Origin: an uncultured Treponema sp.
Lineage (GTDB): Bacteria > Spirochaetota > Spirochaetia > Treponematales > Treponemataceae
Assembly (NCBI GenBank): GCA_937901865.1
Contig: CALDID010000132.1
Span: 1 to 12,440, forward strand
Length of the DNA: 12,440 nt
Direction of reading: 5' to 3'
Part shown: piece by piece, positions 1 to 5,665 of the stretch
Layout of the letters: every line of letters starts with the position of its first letter
How positions within the stretch are numbered: the first letter of the stretch is position 1
Position numbers and translations under genes: made by a program
The notes under the pieces: model-generated
What the model was told of the DNA's origin: nothing
What the model saw: only the letters and a program-made list of their open reading frames with translations
Database searches by the model: none

Positions 1-234
1 TTCACTGGGTGCTGGACACAGTTTTTGATGAGGATTATTGCCGTGTAAGAAAAGACAACAGTGCGCAGAATCTGAATATAATCAGGAAACTTGTAATGAA
101 TCTTCTGAAAGGAATTGAATTACCTGTTTCAACTAAAAAGAAGAATCTGACAATCGGCAACAAGCAGACACTTTGCTCACAAAACGAAAAATGCCTGCTT
201 TATGCTCTCCAACAACTATAATGCGTTTGCCCTG
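1..234 (+). mobile_element. Right end of an ISAs1-family insertion sequence
   Basis: The window opens inside an insertion sequence. Its transposase C-terminus runs to 221, and about 3 bases later comes GTTTGCCCTG (225-234). Read outward-in this is CAGGGCAAAC, which fits the CAGGG-type termini I associate with ISAs1-like elements, so I take 234 as the probable right boundary. The left end lies outside the window, so the terminal repeats and target duplication cannot be compared. The family call is firm; the exact boundary is inferred. Confidence 0.6.
3..221 (+). CDS. ISAs1-family transposase, C-terminal fragment (cut by window edge)
   Basis: Read in the third frame from the edge, the protein starts HWVLDTVFDEDYCRVRKDN and continues NLNIIRKLVMNLLK. 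In the ISAs1 / H-repeat-associated transposase family this is the conserved segment that follows the last catalytic acidic residue of the DDE nuclease: a HWxLDVxFxED block, an R-K-D-N block, then an N-hh-hhRhhhhNLLK helix. About 72 codons are visible and the stop is at 219-221. An ATG-like start inside the fragment is not meaningful because the frame is open to the window edge. The tail is Lys-rich and then CLLYALQQL. It diverges from the usual ISAs1 ending, so a late frameshift is possible. Whether the whole element is active cannot be judged. Confidence 0.8.
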   Translation, partial: HWVLDTVFDEDYCRVRKDNSAQNLNIIRKLVMNLLKGIELPVSTKKKNLTIGNKQTLCSQNEKCLLYALQQL

Positions 235-288
235 AATCCGTATCTTGTACACATTTTTTTTATATATTAAACTATTCATACTGAAAAA

Positions 289-297
289 TGGTATAAT
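289..297 (+). promoter_or_regulatory. Extended -10 promoter for the channel gene
   Basis: The sequence TGGTATAAT is a perfect extended -10 element (TGn followed by the consensus hexamer at 292-297). No good -35 lies 16-18 bases upstream, which is acceptable for an extended -10. The predicted transcription start falls around 304, only about 3 bases before the ATG at 307. No Shine-Dalgarno sequence precedes that ATG. The transcript would be leaderless or nearly so. Confidence 0.6.
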
Positions 298-306
298 TTA
301 AAAACG

Positions 307-1488
307 ATGTCAAAAAAATCCTTCCTTCGTAGCACAAAACGCACTCTTCTCGCGCTTCTCAAAAATCCCATCACCTATATCGTGATTGCGTTCGTTGCGC
401 TCATGGTCGTTTTGATTGATATAGTCTGGCGGTACGAAGCGGGCGTTACGATGGAAAACTACGGCGACAGCGTGTGGAATTTCTTGATTGCGTTCGTCGC
501 GGGCTACTATGACATTTGTGTGGTCACGCCAATCGGCCGTTTTTGCAGTTTCATCATTCTGATTTCGGGAATTCTCTTATTCAGCACGATAACGGGTAAA
601 ATCGCTTCCATGTTCATGGAAATGCAAATGAAAAAAGACAAGGGGTTAAAACAATTGAAAAACTTGAAGAATCATTTCTTGCTCTGCGGCTATCGCGACG
701 GTTTTGAGAAAATCCTTGACACCGTGCTCCGCTCAAATCCTGACATCACGCCTGATATGGTCGTTTTGATTAACGATACGGCTTCCGAGAACATCGAGCA
801 GATTAAAAACCAGCCCCGTTTTAAAGATTTGCAGTATGTTTCGGGCGATTTCAGCGAAGAAGAGACTTTAAATCGCGCGCTCATAAAAGATGCCGAGCGG
901 GTTCTGATTATCGCCGACCGCTCAAAGAATTTTTCCCAAATGGAAATGGACAGCCGCACGGTTCTTGCCGCGCTCACCATGAAGAATTTAAATCCGAGCC
1001 TCTACATTGCCGCCGAACTCTACGATTCAAAATTCCAAAAACATCTCGAAATGGCTCATTGCGACGAAATCATTCTCACGAGCGACTACGAATACAGCCT
1101 GCTCGCCACGGCTTCAAGCGGCATGGGCTACTCAAATGTAATCCGCGAGCTTATCGGTGACGACGCTGATTCGGGCATTCTCATCGAAAATATTTCACCG
1201 TCTTTCATCGGAAAAACCTACGGCGAATTACGCGCTTCTATCTCAAACGGCTCTGTTTTGATTGGCTTGCTTTTAAACACGGGAAATTTCTACCGCCGTC
1301 GTCAGGACGCGCTCCGTGAGGCTCAGAAAAACCCCGATGTAAAGAGAATTATCGATAATCTCAAAAAAGTAAAATCGCTCAAAAGCAACGACCCGATTCT
1401 CGCTCCCGCCGATGATTTTGTGATTCAGCGGCACACGAAGGCGATTTTTGTAAAAGGTAAGAAAAATGATTCTGTCGAAGTTGTTTAA
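307..1488 (+). CDS. Two-TM ion channel subunit with C-terminal RCK (TrkA-N-like) domain
   Basis: A 393-residue membrane channel protein. TM1 is about residues 22-41, a re-entrant pore helix and filter lie about 55-69, and TM2 is about 79-104. A long cytoplasmic part follows. It opens with the nucleotide-binding signature of RCK/TrkA-N domains (FLLCGYRDG, residues 124-132) and includes a Rossmann-like continuation ending near 260. This is the build of bacterial potassium channels such as MthK, or of the related Castor/Pollux-type channels. The filter is unusual: where TVGYGD is expected it reads VAGYYD (64-69). Ion selectivity therefore should not be assumed to be K+. The ATG at 307 is the only reasonable start, since the next Met would remove part of TM1. 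The gene overlaps the downstream cNMP-binding gene by 23 bases, suggesting translational coupling and a shared complex. Domain call firm, ion specificity open. Confidence 0.82.
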   Translation: MSKKSFLRSTKRTLLALLKNPITYIVIAFVALMVVLIDIVWRYEAGVTMENYGDSVWNFLIAFVAGYYDICVVTPIGRFCSFIILISGILLFSTITGKIASMFMEMQMKKDKGLKQLKNLKNHFLLCGYRDGFEKILDTVLRSNPDITPDMVVLINDTASENIEQIKNQPRFKDLQYVSGDFSEEETLNRALIKDAERVLIIADRSKNFSQMEMDSRTVLAALTMKNLNPSLYIAAELYDSKFQKHLEMAHCDEIILTSDYEYSLLATASSGMGYSNVIRELIGDDADSGILIENISPSFIGKTYGELRASISNGSVLIGLLLNTGNFYRRRQDALREAQKNPDVKRIIDNLKKVKSLKSNDPILAPADDFVIQRHTKAIFVKGKKNDSVEVV

Positions 1489-2041
1489 GAAAGACGAAAG
1501 TGCAAAAAATCCAGAAGTTCTCGAAGAAATCAAGCAAAGTTTTGAGGAAGTGCTTCCAAAATTGCTCAAACTCCAGCTTTTCTCTGATTTCAGCGCGGAA
1601 AACGAAAATGATGTCCGCATTTTGCGCCTTGTTTTTGAAGAACTCAAAATAAAAACATTCAGCGCGGGCGAAGAAATCATCAAAGAAGGCGATGACGGCG
1701 AAAATTTCTACATTCTCACGCAGGGAAAAGTGCAGGTTTTCAGGAACACGCTCGCAGGAGACAGAATCGCGCTCGCCATTTTAAGCGACGAGATGGGCAT
1801 TTTCTTCGGCGAGGCGGCATTGATTGCAAAAGACAAGCGAAGTGCCACCGTTACCGCGCTCACCGATTGCCGAACGAGCGTTATCAGCGGAAAAAAATTC
1901 AAGGAACTCTGCGACAAAGAGCCAGTTTTGGGTTACCGCGTCATGCTCTGCCTTGCCCAGCGATTGAGTTCCACGCTCAAAAAAACGAACACCGACATGA
2001 CAACGCTCTACGAAGCACTTTTTGACGAAGTGGTTAATTAG
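1466..2041 (+). CDS. Stand-alone cyclic-nucleotide-binding domain protein
   Basis: A 191-residue soluble protein. Residues about 35-150 form a cNMP-binding beta-roll (CAP_ED fold). The phosphate-binding cassette is visible as FFGEAALI (113-120) followed by KRSATVTAL (124-132). Both the Glu (116) and the Arg (125) that contact the cyclic nucleotide are present, so ligand binding is likely. There is no helix-turn-helix C-terminus, so it is not a CRP/FNR transcription factor. About 40 residues of helix precede the domain. The gene starts inside the last codons of the RCK channel gene, and its ribosome site (AAGGTAAG) is weak. I infer it is the ligand-sensing partner of that channel: a cyclic-nucleotide-gated channel encoded as two polypeptides. 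A role in another cAMP or c-di-nucleotide response is the alternative. Confidence 0.82.
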   Translation: MILSKLFKKDESAKNPEVLEEIKQSFEEVLPKLLKLQLFSDFSAENENDVRILRLVFEELKIKTFSAGEEIIKEGDDGENFYILTQGKVQVFRNTLAGDRIALAILSDEMGIFFGEAALIAKDKRSATVTALTDCRTSVISGKKFKELCDKEPVLGYRVMLCLAQRLSSTLKKTNTDMTTLYEALFDEVVN

Positions 2042-2049
2042 ATTATAAT
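2022..2049 (+). promoter_or_regulatory. Strong sigma70-type promoter for the DapB-Sel1 chimera
   Basis: TTGACG (2022-2027) and TATAAT (2044-2049) are separated by 16 bases. The -35 lies inside the last codons of the upstream cNMP-binding gene. Transcription should start near 2056, giving a short leader that contains the AGGAG ribosome site at 2069-2073, six bases before the ATG at 2080. A second AT-rich hexamer (TATAAA, 2061-2066) has no matching -35. Confidence 0.7.
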
Positions 2050-2079
2050 TCAATTTATTCTATAAAATAGGAGAAAAGT

Positions 2080-3306
2080 ATGAAAATCGCGCTTGTTGGA
2101 TATGGAAAAATGGGTCACATGATTGAGACGGTGGCAAAGTCACTTGGTCATGAAGTTGTGGCAACGGTTGATGTTGCTGCAAAAGACGCAACGAATGTGG
2201 TCGCTGTTGGTGACGGAAAAGCCGTTGCTGAGGCGGTCAAAAAGAGCGGGGCTGAGGGCATAATCGAATTTTCTCACCCAACAGCCGTTCTTGGAAATTT
2301 ACACGCGCTTATCCCGCTCGGAATCCCCGTGGTGTGCGGAACGACGGGCTGGGCAAAATCAGAAAGCGAAATCGAGCAGCTTTTGGAAAGCGAGGCGGAA
2401 AGTCATTCGGCTGAAGTTCAATTCAAAATCGGCGAATGTTACTATAACGGTACGGGCGGTGCAAGCAAGGATTTGGCAAAAGCAGCTGAATATTTTGAAA
2501 AGGCTTGTTGGCAAAGGCATGCAAATGCACAGGTAAAACTCGGCTCGATGTACGAGAAGGGAACTGGTGTGGAAAAGGACATCGCAAAAGCAAAAGCGTA
2601 TTACAAAATGGCATTAGGAAATGGCGTAATGTCTGCGAAAATTGCGCTGGAGAAAATAGAGAAGGAAGAAAATGCTTCTCTCGATAAATCTGAAGAGCCT
2701 ATGAAAGAAACAGTTTCATCACAGCCTGTTGAGAATGATTCTAAAGGAAATGCAATTCTTAAAACACATGCTGAGTCTATTCAGAATTCAGAACAATATC
2801 AGAAATCACAGCCTCATATGATAAAGAAAAAGCCAAATATGAAAATCATTATTGTTGCCATAGCTGCGGTATGTATTCTTGCTGTTTCTATTCCATTGGG
2901 ATTGTCTGCACAAAAGGCTGCAAAGATAAAGGCTTTCAAAGCAGAGTATAAATTGATTATTGGCGAAAAAGAATCTATTGTTCAATCATGGAGTCAAACA
3001 TATAAAAAAGAATATGCAAAAGGTGTTTCCGATGCTCTTTTTCAAGCAATATCAAACGTTACTGTTGCTACGATGGATGAACTTGAAGCATATATCAATT
3101 ATTATAAGGGATTGAAAAGTCTGAATGCAGAGGAATATTATGACTATTTAAGCAATCGGATAGAATCTGATAGTTCTTATTGCCATACTTACTTAGATGG
3201 TCTGTTCGAAATTGAAAAAGACTTAGGGATAGATTTGAATGCAGTCGGAATTTTCCACAGGCTTTACAGATTAGATGACGAATGGAGAGAATTTAAGAAT
3301 AAGTAA
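2080..3306 (+). CDS. Chimera: N-terminal half of DapB fused in frame to Sel1-repeat membrane protein
   Basis: A 408-residue open frame built from two unrelated parts. Residues 1-91 are the N-terminal domain of 4-hydroxy-tetrahydrodipicolinate reductase: the dinucleotide-binding loop VGYGKMG (6-12), then IIEFSHP and VVCGTTGW (84-91). DapB should then continue to a catalytic His-His/Lys motif and C-terminal domain, which are absent. After a Glu/Ser-rich joint (about 92-108) come two Sel1-type repeats (about 109-145 and 146-181; typical pieces GECYYNGTGG and AKAAEYFEKA). A charged linker, one transmembrane helix (about 254-276) and an unrecognised C-terminal domain follow. Lysine-pathway reductase activity is not expected. 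GC content drops visibly in the second half. Promoter and AGGAG site are intact, so the native dapB start signals now express a different protein. An assembly join is the main alternative to a real fusion. Confidence 0.75.
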   Translation: MKIALVGYGKMGHMIETVAKSLGHEVVATVDVAAKDATNVVAVGDGKAVAEAVKKSGAEGIIEFSHPTAVLGNLHALIPLGIPVVCGTTGWAKSESEIEQLLESEAESHSAEVQFKIGECYYNGTGGASKDLAKAAEYFEKACWQRHANAQVKLGSMYEKGTGVEKDIAKAKAYYKMALGNGVMSAKIALEKIEKEENASLDKSEEPMKETVSSQPVENDSKGNAILKTHAESIQNSEQYQKSQPHMIKKKPNMKIIIVAIAAVCILAVSIPLGLSAQKAAKIKAFKAEYKLIIGEKESIVQSWSQTYKKEYAKGVSDALFQAISNVTVATMDELEAYINYYKGLKSLNAEEYYDYLSNRIESDSSYCHTYLDGLFEIEKDLGIDLNAVGIFHRLYRLDDEWREFKNK

Positions 3307-3321
3307 TGTTTCATACTGTGA

Positions 3322-3351
3322 ATTATCTATTTTGCAAATATTACAGATAAT
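3322..3351 (+). repeat. 7-bp inverted repeat downstream of the chimeric gene
   Basis: ATTATCT (3322-3328) and AGATAAT (3345-3351) form a perfect stem around a 16-base AT-rich loop, just after the chimera's stop codon. No T-run follows, so it is at best a weak terminator. The rest of 3307-3402 is AT-rich. It presumably holds the promoter of the next gene (TTGCAA at 3332 and AT-rich hexamers near 3372), but no hexamer pair is convincing. Confidence 0.3.
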
Positions 3352-3402
3352 CTACATAGAAGAAATTGCAATAATATTCTAATTTTTTTGGAGGAATTTT
3401 TT

Positions 3403-3936
3403 ATGCCAACAATCTTTTACGGCGATGATGATGACACAAAAGATGTTCGGTTCAAGTTTGAGATGAAAGGCTCAAATGAGCTGATTATCTTGGGCGCACA
3501 ATCTGGTAGCGCGCGGGGAAAATCTGCGAAAAATTCCGATTGGACAGATGATAATACTGTCAATCGCATAATCGCGTTTTCTCTTCGCAATTGGAATTGT
3601 AATTCACCTGTTTTCGACGGATTTTTGTTGCTGAATATCTCGGCTCACTCTGATATTTCAAAGCGCGATTTTCAGAAGAATCTAGCGAAAATCCAGAGTT
3701 ATTTAAGTGGCAGAAACAAGATTTCTATTTTGTTTGCTTACGGCGATATTGATGACAGTCTAAAGCCTGATTTGCAGAAAATAAAGGAAGAATTCGACAG
3801 GCACAACGCATCATATTTTTGCTTGGGCAAGACAAATAAGGGCAATCCAAAGCAAATATGCCCAAGATTGTTGACTTCACTTCCTATCACTACTGCATTG
3901 CAGGATTTTAATTTGCTGTTTGGAGAAAATCTATGA
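3403..3936 (+). CDS. DUF1643-family protein, divergent copy
   Basis: A 177-residue protein, a paralogue of the one at 4576-5136; both begin with the same 11 residues (MPTIFYGDDDD). The family core is an hhhhNPSTA loop, a downstream DDxT motif, and a late NKGNPRH-type motif. Here the first has become LGAQSGSARG, the second is kept as DDNTV, and the third reads NKGNPKQ. The start is the ATG at 3403, preceded by a textbook GGAGG (3390-3394, 8 bases away); an upstream in-frame TTG lies within that site and is not used. The stop overlaps the next reading frame by ATGA. Function is unknown for the family. Because the Asn-Pro of the core loop is lost, this copy may have lost activity or changed role compared with its sister. 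Confidence 0.72.
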   Translation: MPTIFYGDDDDTKDVRFKFEMKGSNELIILGAQSGSARGKSAKNSDWTDDNTVNRIIAFSLRNWNCNSPVFDGFLLLNISAHSDISKRDFQKNLAKIQSYLSGRNKISILFAYGDIDDSLKPDLQKIKEEFDRHNASYFCLGKTNKGNPKQICPRLLTSLPITTALQDFNLLFGENL

Positions 3937-4235
3937 AGCGATTTTTTATTTTTGGTATTTTGTTTTTCTTGCTGTTGACTTCTGCTTCTGCACAAACGAA
4001 CAGTATGAGCTTTGTAGATGCAATTCAAGACCTTGCGATGCAGACAGCTTGTATTGGACAATATTCAGCAACGCAGGCTGGCGGTGGTTGGTATGACGAC
4101 CCGCACGATTATTATACACCGCAGATGATAGCAGAACGACTTGCAAAAATGTCAGGCAATATGACTCGCTCAACCACGTTTTACGGTGTATGTTTTGATT
4201 ATGCTCAATTCGCTTATCAAGATATACTACAGTGA
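3933..4235 (+). pseudogene. 5' fragment of an exported-protein gene, truncated
   Basis: Starts at an ATG overlapping the previous stop codon (ATGA). The first 20 residues are a clear signal peptide: Lys-Arg, a Phe/Leu-rich core, and ASA just before the predicted cleavage. The mature part is 80 residues, rich in Tyr/Asp/Gln (for example GGGWYDDPHDYYTP). It runs into a stop at 4233 immediately where a different coding frame with unrelated composition begins. I do not recognise the family. The abrupt end, directly followed by an open frame lacking its own start or ribosome site, suggests this is the head of a longer exported protein whose tail was replaced. It might still make a short secreted peptide of about 80 residues. 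Confidence 0.55.
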
Positions 4236-4479
4236 TGATGACGATATTAACGGTGGGATTTTTTCATTATCAGTCGGTAGAAGAATATTTGAAAACTTTG
4301 CATATTTTATTGGCGGTGGTGCCGGTTTGTACATAGATTCAGAACACGACACATCTGCTGCGTACAAGGTAGACAGCGGATTTTTATTCATTACGTTTCC
4401 TTTTTCTGCAAAATTGCAAGTTTCTTATGACAATGTTCTTGGCTTGTCAGTCGGTGCTGGTGTAGGAATCGGTTTCTAG
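4216..4479 (+). pseudogene. 3' fragment of a probable outer-membrane beta-barrel gene
   Basis: An open frame without a credible start: the only upstream codon, a GTG at 4186, lies inside the preceding fragment and has no ribosome site. From about 4216 the translation gives alternating hydrophobic/polar strands with Gly/Tyr-rich turns (GGIFSLSVGRR, FIGGGAGLYI, GLSVGAGVGIGF) and ends in Phe, as membrane beta-barrel proteins typically do. This looks like the last three to five strands of an outer-membrane protein whose 5' part is gone. It is joined to the signal-peptide fragment just upstream. The join coincides with a 13-base match to the start of the nearby DUF1643 gene. Barrel identity is inferred from pattern only. 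Confidence 0.5.
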
Positions 4480-4487
4480 CTAAGTTC

Positions 4488-4525
4488 AAATCCCCGTTTG
4501 CATTGCGGGGATTTTCTTGTTTTTT
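4488..4525 (+). terminator. Rho-independent terminator after the barrel fragment
   Basis: A nine-base perfect stem, AAATCCCCG (4488-4496) with CGGGGATTT (4506-4514), with a nine-base loop. It is followed by TCTTGTTTTTTC. It begins 8 bases after the stop of the barrel fragment, so it would end the transcript that starts upstream of 3403. Confidence 0.85.
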
Positions 4526-4545
4526 CGTATTCGGATGGTTATACT
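4517..4545 (+). promoter_or_regulatory. Probable promoter of the DUF1643 / exported / ankyrin-FGE operon
   Basis: TTGTTT (4517-4522) and TATACT (4540-4545) are 17 bases apart. The -35 overlaps the T-tract of the preceding terminator. Predicted start is near 4552, leaving a short leader with GGGAGG at 4565-4570 before the ATG at 4576. The -10 is good and the -35 is only fair. Confidence 0.5.
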
Positions 4546-4575
4546 TATTATATACATTATTTTAGGGAGGATTTT

Positions 4576-5136
4576 ATGCCAACAATATTTTACGGTGATG
4601 ATGACGACTCAGACGAACAGCGGTACAAATTTGAGATGAGGGGTGAGAATGAGCTGATTATCATCGGGATAAATCCGAGTACAGCGCGTGGAGTATCAAA
4701 AAACTTCTCGCAGTGGGCAGACGACCAGACGATACGAAAAGCAAAAGGTTTTGTAACGAGGTCTATTTCTGCATTGAATAAGTTTAACGGCTTTTTAATG
4801 CTCAATGTGTGTGCTCAATCTGCAAAGAAACCTGAAAAATTGGCTTTAGTGCGCGATGTTGTTTTGCACAATAAAAATCTAGATAAAATCAAAAAATATC
4901 TTGAGGGCAAGAATGGTATTTCAGTTTTGCTTTCTTACGGCGACTTGATTTTTGAAAGAGCGTATCTAAAGCAAAATTTGAGGGAAATCATTGCGGAACT
5001 GCAAAAGCATAACGCAACATTTTACAGATTGGGAAAGCCCACAAATAAGGGAAATCCACGGCATTTGCTGTATTTATCTTATGCAACACCGCTTGTAGAG
5101 ATAAAAGACAACGAGCTTAAACTGATTTTGAAATAA
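4576..5136 (+). CDS. DUF1643-family protein, canonical copy
   Basis: A 186-residue soluble protein with the family hallmarks intact: IIIGINPSTARG (about residues 28-39), DDQTIRKA and the C-terminal NKGNPRHLLYL block. These motifs are usual for DUF1643, a small family found in bacteria and phages with no established biochemical role. The start is the ATG at 4576, with GGGAGG six bases upstream; the open frame extends back to a TTG at 4498, but that codon lies in the terminator loop and is rejected. It is first in a likely three-gene operon: the next start is 15 bases after its stop. It differs from the copy at 3403 mainly in the core loop and in an insertion near residues 90-95. The two are separated only by the broken exported/barrel fragments, so a local duplication is likely. 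Confidence 0.8.
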   Translation: MPTIFYGDDDDSDEQRYKFEMRGENELIIIGINPSTARGVSKNFSQWADDQTIRKAKGFVTRSISALNKFNGFLMLNVCAQSAKKPEKLALVRDVVLHNKNLDKIKKYLEGKNGISVLLSYGDLIFERAYLKQNLREIIAELQKHNATFYRLGKPTNKGNPRHLLYLSYATPLVEIKDNELKLILK

Positions 5137-5151
5137 ATTGGAGGCAATACA

Positions 5152-5652
5152 ATGAAAAAGGCATTTTTACTCTGTATCGCGCTCATCACGATGTTGCAGA
5201 CAGCAGTGGCAGAATTACTGTACGAATGCGGAGTATACGGACAGACATTTGAATTGTGCGAAGAAACCGAGGGCGATAAAACTCGGCTTAATTTACTTTT
5301 AATGGACAATAAAACGAAGCAGACTAGGACGTATGATGCAGAATTACCGACAGCCTATCTTATCAATTCAAAATGGTTTACAAATGCGTCTGAATATTCT
5401 AAAGCCGTAAAAGCGTGTAAGGATTTTTTAGACCACTCATTGAATTATGTGTATCTTCGGGATATGAAAGACATCTGCGATATTGCACCCTGCTGCACAT
5501 TTGTATTCTACGGAATAGCAGAAAAAGCAGTAGGCAACAAAGATTGGATTTTGATTGAGTATAACTGCTCTAATTTGAATTTATTATTTGAGATTGCAGA
5601 AAGATACAATCACAAAGGTCGTGTATATGTTTTGAGAAACTATGCGAAATAA
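5152..5652 (+). CDS. Small Cys-rich exported protein, unknown
   Basis: A 166-residue protein with a standard signal peptide: two Lys, a hydrophobic core to about residue 16, then AVA with cleavage predicted after residue 20. The mature 146 residues contain seven cysteines (26, 36, 89, 109, 114, 115, 139), which in the periplasm could form disulfides. There is no lipobox, since no Cys sits at the cleavage site, and no second membrane segment. I recognise no family. The ribosome site is TTGGAGG, eight bases before the ATG. It lies 15 bases after the DUF1643 gene and 13 bases before the ankyrin-FGE lipoprotein gene, so all three are probably co-expressed. A secreted partner of the lipoprotein is a reasonable guess but not shown by the sequence. 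Confidence 0.7.
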   Translation: MKKAFLLCIALITMLQTAVAELLYECGVYGQTFELCEETEGDKTRLNLLLMDNKTKQTRTYDAELPTAYLINSKWFTNASEYSKAVKACKDFLDHSLNYVYLRDMKDICDIAPCCTFVFYGIAEKAVGNKDWILIEYNCSNLNLLFEIAERYNHKGRVYVLRNYAK

Positions 5653-5665
5653 ATTGGAGGATTTT

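Noticed and set aside
1273..1683. Minus-strand 136-codon frame across the channel / cNMP junction
   Set aside because: Ser/Phe-rich shadow of two overlapping plus-strand genes with clear domains.
3307..3402. Remnant of the missing dapB 3' part near the chimera or in the following cassette
   Set aside because: I looked for the DapB His-His/Lys catalytic motif in the downstream frames and found none; the missing half is not in this window.
4498..4575. Upstream TTG start that would extend the second DUF1643 protein by 26 residues
   Set aside because: The codon lies in a terminator loop, whereas the ATG at 4576 has a well-placed GGGAGG and matches the paralogue's N-terminus.
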